A stretch of DNA of 64,000 nucleotides from Glandiceps talaboti (GCF_964340395.1 NC_135563.1:12321651-12385650); one strand, 5' to 3'; counted from the stretch's first letter, positions 36,670-48,180 are shown. The notes: generated from the letters alone by a model not told the origin. Translations and numbers: made by a program.

Positions 36670-38700
36670 GAGAAGTTGGTATTCACTTTTAGATCTTGGA
36701 TTAATAAAAACGTTTTATATAATAACAAGACATGGTGAAACAGCAAAGGCTAGGTCCATATTTGTAACTCAATAATTTTATTGTAAAAAAATGTCAAAAA
36801 TGTAAAATATTACTTCGCAAATCATTTCCTATACGCGCAAGAGCAAACATTTACATTTTTTCAACTAATTGGCTTCTTCAAAATACGAGTTAGAAAGAGA
36901 CTAGATCTATATTGCCTCACTTTTTTTCCGGTTACAAAAACTTCATATATTTGCATTCCTCGTCCATATGGCTACTGGAAATTTCAAAACTTTGCATAAC
37001 TGTGTTGATGAGTGGGTGTAAATCTACATAGTAGAAATTACATTGGAATGCTATTTCTTTAGGAAATATACACGTTACGAAATAACTGCTTCAAAGACAC
37101 AAACAGGCATCTCAGTTGCTAGATATAAACTAATGTCATACTTCCATACGAATACACAGATAAGACCCCGTACATATTCTTTCAGTATTTCGGTGTAGCA
37201 ACTATATCATTTATTCAGAAAAAACAAAACAGTCTAGAAATTTCGCAAGGGGATCTAGACTTACCGGAGAATTAAGTCTACGTCGATGTGTGCGGTAATT
37301 GAAATACAGGAATTAGGAAGTTTCAAGAAAACTGGCAATTATACAGTGAGTTACTGGACGATCTATGAAAATATATAATCGTGGCGGGAATGCCAATACT
37401 ATTTTGCAGTGTACTGTATTTTATGGGTTAGCTTCATATGAGGTACACCTTTGGGGATGTAAAAATTGTGCTGTGATGCTTTCCGTTGAGTTGGTGGATA
37501 GTTAGGTGCTAAGGTGAACATGTCATTAACAGTATATCTTAAAGCGTTCTTTTCAAATCAAATAAACACTTGCTTACATATTTAATTGTTTATAAAATTA
37601 TACCCGATGAAACAGGGGGTAGATGGAATTGAATATCAAAAAACTTGTTCAAGGGAAATAGGTTTCTCATAAACGAACGATATGCTCGAAACAGGTAATA
37701 TAGAGTCTTTTCTATGTCTTGATGCAATATAAAATAATGATTTAAATATTACAGAAATCTGGATATAAATCGTTCAATTGACATTTTACTAAAAATAATT
37801 ACCATCACTAATTTGCATTTTGTGTCACTACTATGGTTTTAATCAGTGTATGTACAAAATCATAGCACAGAGATTTGTTATGATAAAGTAATTTGGAAGA
37901 GTCCGTTCCAAATTGAATCGTGTGAAACGTCCTAAGCTACCTAACCCTCGAATAATAGCAAACTAGTACGAGGTATGGCAGTGTGATACATATACGTCAA
38001 AGCTATCTTTCTTCAAAAAAATACCGTCAATGGGTTAAACAGTACTGATTGCTTGGTATATAATTTTGGGCAGAAGAGCCGCAGGATGACCCTAGAATGT
38101 TCGTTTTTTTTAAATGAAGAATAATCAAGGATCGAATTGGATTCACCTGAATTGATTTTACTTTAAATTGCAAAATAATCAAACATTTCAGGACCATTAA
38201 ATAAGATTAAACGTTTTTATAATTACTTGTTATGCTTTGTTAATATTTGGTCATATTTTGTTTAATAATAACGCCATTTATAGAATTAATGATATTAATG
38301 ATCTATCTACCTTTAATAAAAGAATGACTAAATATTCACATTCAACATCTTACTAGCATGTGACACTAAATTTCTTTGAATTACAATTTTCTTAGCATGT
38401 TTCCTTTCATTTTCCCAGCTAGTCATAAATTGGAATAACACGATTTCGAGAAGACGTCATTTTGTTTTGAGAGATTCTTAGAATAATCTTACCATAGGCT
38501 CACGATTTGCGTTAAGGCTGACTAGATGCATAGACTATTATACATTGACGTCACACTCCTAACAAGCAACTAAACTTACAGAAATCCTTCCTAAAACCAT
38601 AAAAGCTTATGACAAACCAGCATTGTTATTATCGTCATGGCTTTCTCCGTCATCGTCACGACCCTTCTAACGTGACATGATAATCATTCCTATAAACAGA
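36670..38700. other. Non-coding stretch, no gene recognised
   Basis: AT-rich with few open frames. A perfect TGACGTCAC octamer-plus lies at 38546-38554, without TATA or CCAAT partners that I can defend. Confidence 0.45.
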
Positions 38701-39019
38701 GATTACCAAGGGGAGTTATTTGTTAGTCTGACATTTGGAACAAAGTGTCTTTGTTGGATGTAGACTTTAAGACGTCTGCATTGTGTATACCTTGTATAAT
38801 CCCTGCCTTTATCAATACTTATATGTGTACGTGCTGGTCATTTCAACAGTTCTTAACTGTTAACGTTAGCCAAAACGTTTTTTTTTTTTGTATACATCTT
38901 TTAAAACGTATGTCGTTGTGCTCGCTGACATTTTATGACTCTCTATTCCAGCAGGAAATCAAAGAATATCACAAAATAAACAGTGGTAATAGTTAACATT
39001 TTCGTTGAAAACTTTTGGA

Positions 39020-39250
39020 TTGTTTGCTTGCGGCTAGTATCGCAACATCCCTTTGTGGATGTCAAATTACAAACATGATATAGCGTATCTGCCAAAGTGT
39101 TCACACTGTGCCGTATACTGAATCTGCCTTGCAGCCGCGACGCTGTGCTAGGAGCGTCCATTAATGTACTATCAAACAACCTGGCAGAATTGTACTTCGA
39201 TTCCGACGACTTTTACCTCCGGGTGGAATCTCCCCATTTTTCTAGAGTCA
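39020..39250. other. Exon-like, GC-richer island, strand unresolved
   Basis: The segment is visibly richer in GC than its surroundings and open on both strands. Plus strand: after TGCCTTGCAG (39135), a frame reads SRDAVLGASINVLSNNLAEL and on through DSDDFYLRVES. Minus strand: a frame with ATG at about 39160 reads MDAPSTASRLQGRFSIRHSV. Either could be an exon, and the acceptor on the plus strand is good, but no convincing donor was found. No family recognised. Confidence 0.15.
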
Positions 39251-39639
39251 ATTATTTCTACAACTTAATCTTACTCTGTGCACTCTTTTTCTTTTTGTCC
39301 AAAATTGTTTCAATCTCCCATTTTAACGCGAGACTTTCCTATTTTGTTATTATGATACTATTGATTATAATCACACAGTCGATGAGTAACTAGCGACTTA
39401 GAAAACATGGAAACATTATATGTAACCTGTTTGAAATGTCAACTTGTTTTCCTGTATACTTTTTTGATGATGAGAGAGTACATACAATATACGATACTAA
39501 CTTCCGAATGTTGGAATATATAACTAATATGGCTAGCAGCACAAATATCAAAATTCTACATTTATTGAAACCTTTTGATACAGACATTGGTGTTTTGAAG
39601 GTTTCGTTCATACCTGATGTAACAAACTCGGCAGGTTAA

Positions 39640-41040
39640 AAGGACCTACAATGCTTTCTCCCACCGAAGGCAGGGTGATAGTAAGACGGCTGCCATGGTA
39701 ATAATGGAACTGTTGAAGAAAGCCTATGAAGTGTCCATCAGATACAAAGAAAATACACCCGTGTTACATACATGAACTGTTTAAATCACACAGTAAAAAA
39801 TTTGGAACATGTGTAAAAGTTTTGGAATGTCCGGGCAAGGTGGTAGGAACGCAAGCCCTTTATGTGTTTATGTATGCAACAAACATCAGCCCTTATATTT
39901 AATGTTGTTAACAACAATGTTGAATCACTAAATTAAATATTGAATAATGATTTTGTGATGTGGCAAGTCAAGCAACTTCAATACAGGGGCTACATTTAGG
40001 CATTATGTATACAAATACACGTCTTTAACTAAATGTATTCCATACCCATTTGAGTATGAATTATAATGTGTATGCGCATAATAATACTATACACTGTACT
40101 ACTTTATCAGGTGCAACGCCTTCAATAAAATGCATTTCGGAGCGCAGTTGGTCACAGTATCAAAGCCATTACCATACTATTCCAGTGTATTCCCATTAGT
40201 CAGGTCGTGTGTGGAAAAATCTGCATTTTCTCCTCAGGGTCAATTCAAGTTTGTGTGAAGGTACATGCATTTAGAAAGCTTTCTTCTAGATTTCAGGTAC
40301 ACCTGAAATCAAGATATACTGGTAGGTGTACTGTCACTTAGATAACATCGCTAGAATGATATCTTGCACATAGATGGCATATTATCACTTTAATGCATAT
40401 GCTAAGCTAAGCTTGTGGTAATTTACGTGATAAGTAGCGTTATTTATACAAGATAAAAAATAGAATGATAGGAAAATGTTACTATCTGCATTAAATGTCC
40501 AGCAACTGAGTATCGGCTGAATAAATAGCTCGCCTATAACGGAGCACTTAGTATAAAGAGTTTGACTAGATTTCGTGATAAGATTACAATCGTTAGATTA
40601 AGCAAGATCGATTTACAACATTATGTTCGATAGATCGAGTTTGAAAACGTTCTGCAGCATATAGCTCTTGCCAGACCTGACCAACTGCAACTTGAAGATT
40701 GAATGAAAATTACCCTATTTTAAAGACCGCAAATAGTGATAACAAGTATTCAGTTACTAATACGTTTCCATAGCAACAAGAAACCAATAAAGGTGAATAT
40801 TCGTGACTTGGTTGCATTGAAAAAGATTTCATCGTTTCTGTACTACCATCAGTCACGCACTAATAGTTTCACCAGCATCAATAAGTAAGGTCATCAAGTG
40901 TTACGTGTCTAATCATGAATTGCACACCTTTGTGGAGTGCTTCGAGAATCGTGTTGACATTTAAAAATGCATCCTCACTAAAATGGCATTTGAAATATGA
41001 CTGTCCTTTAATAGGGTAGTTGAAAACGATATTGGAAGCT
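39640..41040. other. Non-coding stretch with small palindromes
   Basis: No open frame of note. A perfect inverted repeat GATTTCAGGT-AC-ACCTGAAATC lies at 40289-40310, and AGAAAGCTTTCT occurs just before it at 40273-40284. Confidence 0.45.
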
Positions 41041-41111
41041 TGATTAGATAAATAAATTGTTACTCTCTGGTTGCAAGGACTTCATTAAATCATTTGAAAT
41101 AAGCGCGTCTG

Positions 41112-41173
41112 CATGTATGTATGTATGTATGTATGTATGTATGTATGTATGTATGTATGTATGTATGTATGTA

Positions 41174-41204
<31 letters not shown>

Positions 41205-41231
41205 ATGTATGTATGTATGTGTGTCTGTATG

Positions 41232-41262
<31 letters not shown>

Positions 41263-41275
41263 GGATGTATATGTA

Positions 41276-41306
<31 letters not shown>

Positions 41307-41327
41307 TGTATGTATGTATGTATGTGT
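41112..41327 (+). repeat. Long (GTAT)n microsatellite
   Basis: More than 200 bp of GTAT units with GTGT and CTGT interruptions and one break near 41260-41280. The largest simple-repeat frame in the window (144 codons, minus strand) is its translation. Confidence 0.97.
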
Positions 41328-41489
41328 GCATCTTTAGAGCATATGTCGTATAGTTTTTCAAAGAATTATTTATGATCTTTATCAGATGTAAGTGACACTC
41401 AATCAAGGATTCATCAGTATATTGTCGAGGAGGGAGGCTCACATAACTGTTTGCAGATTCTGAATCAAAACTTCCCATATCAAATTATT

Positions 41490-42820
41490 CTAAAGATTGA
41501 TTTTGTATGGTATAACGCCTAAGGAAACCCTGGTTATCGCAAGCAACTACAACTGATGAAACGAGATTGAATTTTCTAGACATTGTCACTCATTGAATGA
41601 GACTACGTAATTAATTATTGGTGACATAAGAAGGGTTCGTATCAAAACTCCATATAATTAACACGTTCGAAGGACGCATACCTTTTCAGACGTTAGATTT
41701 TGAAATGACAATTCCAAGAACTGCTTATAAGAAACATCTGTAGAATACTTATATGTTGTCGTTTACATCATTACGGTACTCTTAAAATATTTCAATTGAA
41801 TTTATCATTGCCGCTTATTTATATCGTCTTTAAACTTCCAGTGAATGAGACTAAGCTAGACGCAACTTATGGGATGAAATTTATACTTTTTAAAGAGCTT
41901 ATGCACACCCAGACTAGCTTAAAATTAATACATTTCATAAATATTCCTAATAACTCGTCCAATCGGATACGGATAATAAACGTTTTGTGATTTCTTAATC
42001 TCATACTAGCTGTCTCTGCTTGGTCTAAGTAACTATTCTCATTCGTTTAAATCGCGAATCAATTTATGCAAGTTCCGAGTTAAATTGCTCGGTATAATTA
42101 TGTTCTAATAAACGTACAAGGAAACTCGATACATGTTCTCCATCAATAAAATATTTGACAATAATGAATATGAAATAATGAATAGAAGGCCTTGAACACT
42201 CTGATTGGATTCAATTTAAGATATTTCGTCCCTCACAAATTTGAATAGAGGCCATGAAATTGTTGACCATCATGTAAATTAGTTCCGACATTTGGTGGCT
42301 AAATATAACATATTTGAAAATCTATAGACATGCAGGTATATTCATGGAAGAGACACTGCGCACATCCTCTACCGTATAACTGTACTGTAGGTGTTTCATT
42401 GCCTGACATATCTAATGTCACAATTTGAATGATAGAAAATGCTCCGGTTGGGATGTCAGGTTAGTATAACCCAAACCTTCACGAAAATCGTGAAGGGTTA
42501 TTAAAAAAAACAAGAAATGAATATAAATTCAAAAATTGAATATGAATATGTCAGTTACAAATTATTATTATTTAGCTCCCATGACAAAGAGAAATTATAA
42601 GTCATGAAAGGAAGCTTGCTCAGCTGTTGCATGTTAATTTTGATTATCCGCAACAAGCATACTATTTTAGCACAAATGGACTATAACCACCGCACATGAG
42701 ACGTATAGCCAGAAGAAAATACGTGAGAGAAAACTAAACGAAAACAACCATCGGTTGTGAATTTCGTGTCGATGCATGAGTTCATGCTTTACTTTTGTCG
42801 TGCACGTTGTACAGCACCAT
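41490..42820. other. Non-coding stretch, nothing recognised
   Basis: AT-rich sequence with no sizeable open frame. AACCTTCACG-AAAAT-CGTGAAGGGTT near 42474-42500 is a good short hairpin with a GTGAAGG stem. Confidence 0.45.
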
Positions 42821-42825
42821 TTCAG

Positions 42826-42960
42826 TGAAAATGGAGTAGCGAGCTTCTCGTTACAGTCCTGCTACAACAAAACTCAGCAATTGGTATCTTGCGGCCTACC
42901 TTTAAGTAGCAAGACCGCTGCATCTGTAGGGAGTCGACATACAATGCAAGTGATCAAAAT
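42826..42960 (+). CDS. Candidate internal coding exon, phase 2-2, product unknown
   Basis: 135 nt bounded by an acceptor (ACCATTTCAG) and a near-perfect donor (AT|GTAAGTAA). The frame is open throughout and has phase 2 at both ends, so the exon is symmetric. It encodes ENGVASFSLQSCYNKTQQLV then SCGLPLSSKTAASVGSRH, with two Cys and an NKT glycosylation sequon. The GC content is higher than that of its flanks. I do not recognise the domain; extracellular is a guess from the sequon and cysteines. Confidence 0.3.
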
Positions 42961-43123
42961 GTAAGTAATATGTTAGTGATAACGCCTAGTAGATGTGTCT
43001 TCATCATTGTATTTCAGACGTGACGCTCTATCAATGATGTGCCAGAGGGACCTGTTTTAGATTCAATATTAGAAACGAATTGTTCCATATCACCAATTCA
43101 ATCTATAACTCATGTATTATTGA

Positions 43124-43170
43124 TTTTTATCATTGACATGTATTATTGATGCCCATGTCAATGATAAAAA
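43124..43170. repeat. Perfect 17-bp hairpin with a 13-nt loop
   Basis: TTTTTATCATTGACATG (43124-43140) and its exact reverse complement (43154-43170) enclose a 13-nt loop. CATGTATTATTGAT occurs twice in direct orientation (43111 and 43137), the second copy spanning the left arm end and the loop. Confidence 0.8.
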
Positions 43171-43426
43171 GTAAAAATATATATATTTCAACTTTAATTG
43201 CTTTTCAAAATTAGTGTCATTTCCTCTACTACACCCGCTTGAGTCTTAGTCTTTAATCAGAAGAGAATGTTGTAATGATCGCGTGATTGTATCAATTCCT
43301 ATTTGAACACCTTGGATTTTGTTGTAAAAAATAACCTGACTCTCCAGTAGAGTACGTGCGAGGTCGTTCTGCGGGTAAACCATTGTCCTATAAGATTTAA
43401 AGTACACAGCAAACGATCAGAACAAA

Positions 43427-43776
43427 GTAATAACAGTTCGTTCTTAAGAGGCACATCACAGATTCATCGATATTGCAGGACGAAAATATGTATGTTAATC
43501 GACCAAAATGCGATTTCTAGACAGTACAGTGGCATGCTATAGTTGAGAGGATTACAGTCGCTATAAAAGGTTACCCAACATCTGGTTAAATGGACATACT
43601 CCTGCAATATCGGTGAATTTGTGATGTGCCTCTTAAGAAGAACGAATTATTATTGTACATAGTCCATTTAACCAGAAGTTTGACAAACTTGTATAGCGAC
43701 TGTAATCCTCTCAATTATAACATGTCACTGTACTTTGTAGAAATCGCATTTTGGTAGATTTACGTGCAAATTTTCG
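43427..43776. repeat. Interlaced inverted repeat, order A-B-A'-B'
   Basis: Block A (43427-43480) has its reverse complement A' at 43600-43656. Block B (43481-43594) has its reverse complement B' at 43662-43776. Each pair agrees at about 85-90 percent of positions by eye; in A nearly all differences are transitions. The pairs are interlaced, not nested, so A-A' and B-B' hairpins cannot both form simply. There is no coding frame. It may be a short transposon with terminal and subterminal inverted repeats or a template-switch product. Confidence 0.85.
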
Positions 43777-44339
43777 GATATTAAATTAAAGCTCGTAACA
43801 TTGTGAGATTTAAAGATTGTCTTTTATTTTCAATATGCGTCACGGAGAGGACGTTGTCAGCAGATAATCAAGTGAAATCCTTATCTTATGTATATCTGTC
43901 ACTTTTATTAATCTTTTATTGAATTTGCATTTGTATCATCGTCACCAATCTAAGACTTGTTCTTGTGTTCACTATCTCAATATTCCCTTTATCCTATGTA
44001 CGAGTCTAAAAATATTTTTTTTAAAAGGCCAGCCATATATACAGATGAGAAATTGCGATTTTTTAAAAATAATAACGTAACTTTACTATATTTTTCTATT
44101 TGAACAAGTTTTATTTGTGAAACAGCATAGACAAAGTACATCTTCTTAGCTCAACAAATTGCAAAAAATACCTTTGAAATGAATATTAACAATTTTGTTA
44201 TTGGTATGTACAGGCAATGATTTAAAAACAAACTGCCGGTGGGTTAAAACAAGTAATCAGTTGTAATAGCAGAAAACGTGTAATCAAACTATTGATGGCG
44301 TTTGAAACATCGGGAAGAGGTAAGACTGCACAGACTGGA

Positions 44340-44825
44340 CTTAGAGTGACCCAGTTTTTTTCTGTTTTTAATTACCCGACCGACCCAAATTTTCAGTTCT
44401 GGTATCAAAATACAAAAAAATATATTTCATTTTCGCCCAGTCTTAATATTTTTGGAACAGCGCCCTCTCTGTCAAGAATAAGGAAGTGTCTAGTCTGTCA
44501 ACATCATGTACAGTCATGGCAGTGATGACACTAATTCCCAATCAGAGTATTTATTTCATGACGGAAAGTATTCATGTAGGGGGCTTAGAACATGGCAATT
44601 GTGTAGAGAAGTTGGGAAAGGGCTTGGTACCAGAAATCCAACAGAAAGAATATAAGGGAGGAAATAGAAAGGCAGGGAAACATGGAAGGTGGTTTTTTTT
44701 ATATTGTTTACTCGACTCTTTTTTGTTAAATCGACCGACCGACCCATATAATTGCCATGAAAAGTAATGAGAAACATAAGAAAGATTAGGGTCACCCTTA
44801 TTTGTGTTTACTCGGTTTCAAAAAA
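44340..44825 (+). repeat. Degenerate direct repeats carrying CGACCGACC
   Basis: Three related segments are visible near 44347-44385, 44690-44748 and 44790-44818. Each has GTGACCC or GGTCACCC, a T-rich run and GTTTACTCG- or TTACCCGACC-like sequence, and the first two carry CGACCGACCCA. Between them lies CAGCGCCCTCTCTG (44459-44472). Plus-strand frames at 44292-44525 and 44486-44767 overlap the repeat and are probably not genes. It may be a decayed element of a moderately repeated family. Confidence 0.4.
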
Positions 44826-44997
44826 CAAAACACTTATTTCTTAAAATGGAAGCATGTAGAAGACCCATTTTATTAATTAATAATTGATCCGATATAAATC
44901 CACAATTTTTATCAACACATCCTATCACTAATAGTTAATAGTACACTTGATGAATAGCATGTAATAGTTGCGAATTGCCGCGTACACGTTTTGATCG

Positions 44998-44998
<1 letters not shown>

Positions 44999-45033
<35 letters not shown>
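44999..45033 (+). repeat. (TA)n tract
   Basis: About 17 TA units. Confidence 0.95.
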
Positions 45034-45036
<3 letters not shown>

Positions 45037-45065
45037 GCGACCTAAAAACATCACCTGCAAACAAT

Positions 45066-45203
45066 GTATGTATGTATGTATGTATGTATGTATGTATGTA
45101 TGTATGTATGTATGTATGTATTACGTACGTACGTACGTTCGTACGTACGTATGTATGTATGTATGTGCGTGCGTATGTATGTGCGTGCGTATGTATATGT
45201 ATG
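45066..45203 (+). repeat. (GTAT)n with an embedded (ACGT)n block
   Basis: GTAT units to 45120, then a block of TACG tetranucleotides (45122-45150) rich in CpG, then GTAT and GTGC variants. The change from GTAT to GTAC is one base per unit. Confidence 0.95.
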
Positions 45204-45239
45204 CTAATCGGTGACAAAAGTATCACAGTATTAAATTAA

Positions 45240-46315
45240 CTTTTATTTCACACACAACCTTTAAAATTATTAAATGAAATTTCCGACTGAAATAAGTCCT
45301 TGTCAAAAGATTGGCTCATTATTTTAAACACGTGATCTTACAGACACGTGAGCCTAATAAGAGATCATAGGTGACCGGTAACATAATGATGTTTGTGAAA
45401 AAAGAATGTTTCATTTGATAAACTGCTTTACTAACACACTACAGATGAATCGTTTACAAAGGCAGAGTCTGTATGGAACAGAATGCAATTATCATTCATG
45501 CAAACATTTGACATACCTATGACATAGATTTTTGATTTGAAAAAATACACAGAGGGAATTTCTCCGTTTCCTAATTAAATTTGAATTCATAGATACATAT
45601 TTCAGATTTCCTGGCACGCAAATATTTCAATCATATGAAAGATAGTGGTTCGTGTTTATCAGTCTTGTCCTTTCTTCAAGTGTTAGTTTAACATCATTTA
45701 CATTATCGTTATTGCAACACAGCGTGATTTATAAACGTTTTGTGACACTTCGCATTTTCTTACAAATTTCCCTCTTGATGAAGTGATGATACTCATTAAA
45801 TATTAAATATTACTTAATTTGATTTTCTTTCCTTCCGCAAAATAATGCATATTTCTTTCCTGGTGTTAAATGCAACCTTTCAGCCGTATTTTATGTTCAA
45901 TCATTACTATTTACAATTGCTTGGCAACCACAAATATTTATCCAAGATATATTTTACGTCATCTAGTCATGTAGGCCCTCCGGGGAAAAGATTCAATCGG
46001 TCTGCTTATTATGCAAATGAATACACGGAAATTTAATGATTCTCACTTAAAATTTCATGCTGCTTTTCCTGACTACTCGTAGAATTCAATAAAATACAAA
46101 CATTCTGTAAATATTGTGCATGTCCTGGTGATGACAACAAAGCCTTGTTGAAACCAAATACGGTTTTAAATCAAACCACATTTGTATTTCATAGTTTAAA
46201 AAAAACGCATTTGCTGCAGTATGTTTGGTTTTAACTGCGGTTTGGTTGATTATATAGTCTGTCCGTCAAATACAAATCTACAATTTTGAATCTTTTATGT
46301 ATAATTTTATACTGT
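45240..46315. other. Non-coding stretch, nothing recognised
   Basis: AT-rich sequence. An inverted AAACCAAATACGG...CTGCGGTTTGGTT similarity near 46151-46248 is imperfect. One 63-codon plus-strand frame (45845-46036) has no recognisable feature. Confidence 0.45.
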
Positions 46316-46317
46316 CA

Positions 46318-46332
46318 GTCAGTATGCCTGCC

Positions 46333-46392
<60 letters not shown>

Positions 46393-46445
46393 AGTCTGTC
46401 TGACTGACTGACTGACTGACTGCCTGTCGTTCTGTCTGGCTGGCT
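46318..46445 (+). repeat. (CTGT)n/(ACTG)n microsatellite
   Basis: About sixteen CTGT units followed by five GACT units and degenerate CTGG. Part of a compound simple-sequence region reaching 46895. Confidence 0.95.
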
Positions 46446-46548
46446 GTTTTCCCTTCAAACGTATTATCACGTATACATTATGCAATGTCTGTATGTCTCC
46501 ATCTCGGTCTACATGTCTAAAGCTGCCAATCTGTTTTGTCTGGCGTTC

Positions 46549-46610
46549 TGAGTGAGTGAGTGAGTGAGTGAGTGAGTGAGTGAGTGAGTGAGTGAGTGAG
46601 TCTCTCTGTC

Positions 46611-46646
<36 letters not shown>

Positions 46647-46647
46647 G
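46549..46647 (+). repeat. (GAGT)n followed by (CTGT)n
   Basis: About thirteen GAGT units, a CTCTCTGTCG junction, then ten CTGT units. Confidence 0.95.
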
Positions 46648-46742
46648 AGATGATTGGTAAACTGCTCTCACCACCTGTCTACAGTGAGTCCAACTGACTC
46701 AACGTCAGTTCGTCAGCCAGGCTGTCTGTCTGCATATCGGTT

Positions 46743-46854
<112 letters not shown>

Positions 46855-46895
46855 TACACACACACTAATATGTATAAGTACACACACACACTTAT

Positions 46896-46990
46896 ATTCC
46901 AAGGTATAAGGATGTCATGAGTCGCTACTCGGAGTTTTGCGCTTTTTCTACGATCTGCACGATCATCAGTTGACTGTGAAATTCAGATTG
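46896..46990 (-). mobile_element. Possible retroelement end next to a TA tract
   Basis: Read on the minus strand, this segment contains CAACTGATGATCGTGCAGATC, then AAAACTCCGAGTAGCGACTC, and runs into CA and TA simple sequence. The arrangement (a CTGATGA box, a small stem-loop, an AAAC box, a GTA, then a tail into TA repeats) parallels the hammerhead segment at 54702-54748, but the stem II and core pairing fail. I regard it as a related or decayed terminal segment at best. Confidence 0.2.
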
Positions 46991-46999
46991 TCAAGGTCT

Positions 47000-47520
47000 A
47001 TATGCACACGTAAAATGTATGTATATCCATTGCGTAACAGGATAGTCGGACTTATTTAACTACTTCTTGAGGGGATATATATATATACAGTTCCGTCTCC
47101 TTCACCTTGTCACTGAATGCACTGAATTAATTGGTCACATACGTTTAATATGATCATCTAAATATCCTATTTAACACTAATGTGTAGACCCGTTCGCCTC
47201 TGTCTCGTTGATAAATTTTACTATTTGCTAGGGTTTCTAGCATACAAATAGATATCCTGAAAACGTAAATGAACACTGTATTTATTAAAGTCTATGCATT
47301 CGCCTTTGTACACGAATCGATGTCCTATACACAGTTGGTCATGTCGTTCAAAAATCACTTTCCGATAACATATCGACCGGAAGTTGCTTAGTTTCGTCAC
47401 ACTTTATTTTCATAAATGTATTTCATTTTTAACATGTAACATTTCATCTTGTTCAATATTCCGGAGTTACTGTATATGAATGGGGTTGGAATATATATAG
47501 TTACTGTGATGACGTGTATG
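47000..47520. other. Non-coding stretch, nothing recognised
   Basis: AT-rich sequence with a short TATATATATA near 47076. No gene-like feature. Confidence 0.5.
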
Positions 47521-47526
47521 TTGCAG

Positions 47527-47599
47527 CACATCTTTATTCTTGCGGTGTACAACGCTCACGCAAATGCAATAGAAACGCGATGGCATATTGCGGTATCCA
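47527..47599 (+). CDS. Weak candidate exon, Cys-rich, faintly TSP1-like
   Basis: After an acceptor-like ATGTTGCAG the frame reads HLYSCGVQRSRKCNRNAMAY then CGIH, and meets CATG|GTAACT, which would give a phase 1-1 exon. CGVQRSRKCN resembles the CGxGVQxRxRxC core of thrombospondin type 1 repeats with two residues missing, but the WxxW and first Cys are absent. The open frame continues to 47696 if unspliced. Probably chance or a relic. Confidence 0.1.
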
Positions 47600-47699
47600 T
47601 GGTAACTGTCATCATATATCAGAAACCATCACTTCTTACAGGAAGTGTGTTCAGACTTTCATTTCATTAAATTTTATATGCATACCATTTATATGAATT

Positions 47700-48180
47700 T
47701 TAACACAAAATCAGTCTACATATGAGAATTGTAAGTTTCATTTTTTATAAGCTATGTACGTGGAAATGAGGCTACAGGGCACGATGTTCTGATATTGGCG
47801 AGGATCGAGTGTGCGTTTAGGTTAATTTTTGAGGTATGAAATGCTTTTTATTAAATTTGGTGATTTTTTAAGCGTAAAATTCGCGTCGGATATAAACTGT
47901 TTAAAAACTGGGGTCAATGTGCAAATGTTTGAAATGGAGGTCAAAATGTTATCTAAAACAAGCCACTCTAGAATCCACTATTATCCTGATCATTGTGGAC
48001 GAATACTGTCTTACTGTTAATAAAATGGAAAAATAACAGATTGCTGATTTCCTTAAATGCAAGACCATGGATCCCAAATTTACTTTATTGTTTCTTTAAG
48101 GACCAGAAATATTAGTTCGGAATGAGTTTTACAACAAGGCGTATATTATAGTAACTAAAACCTGAAGTTACCATGCCCCC
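47700..48180. other. Non-coding stretch, nothing recognised
   Basis: A single 63-codon frame (47829-48020) with no recognisable feature. Confidence 0.5.

Noticed and set aside
41044-41478. 144-codon minus-strand frame, the longest in the window
   Set aside because: More than half is a GTAT microsatellite read as HTYI. The flanks have no gene features.
46151-46250. Inverted AAACCAAATACGG/CTGCGGTTTGG similarity
   Set aside because: Arms are short and imperfect, not beyond what AT-rich sequence gives by chance.
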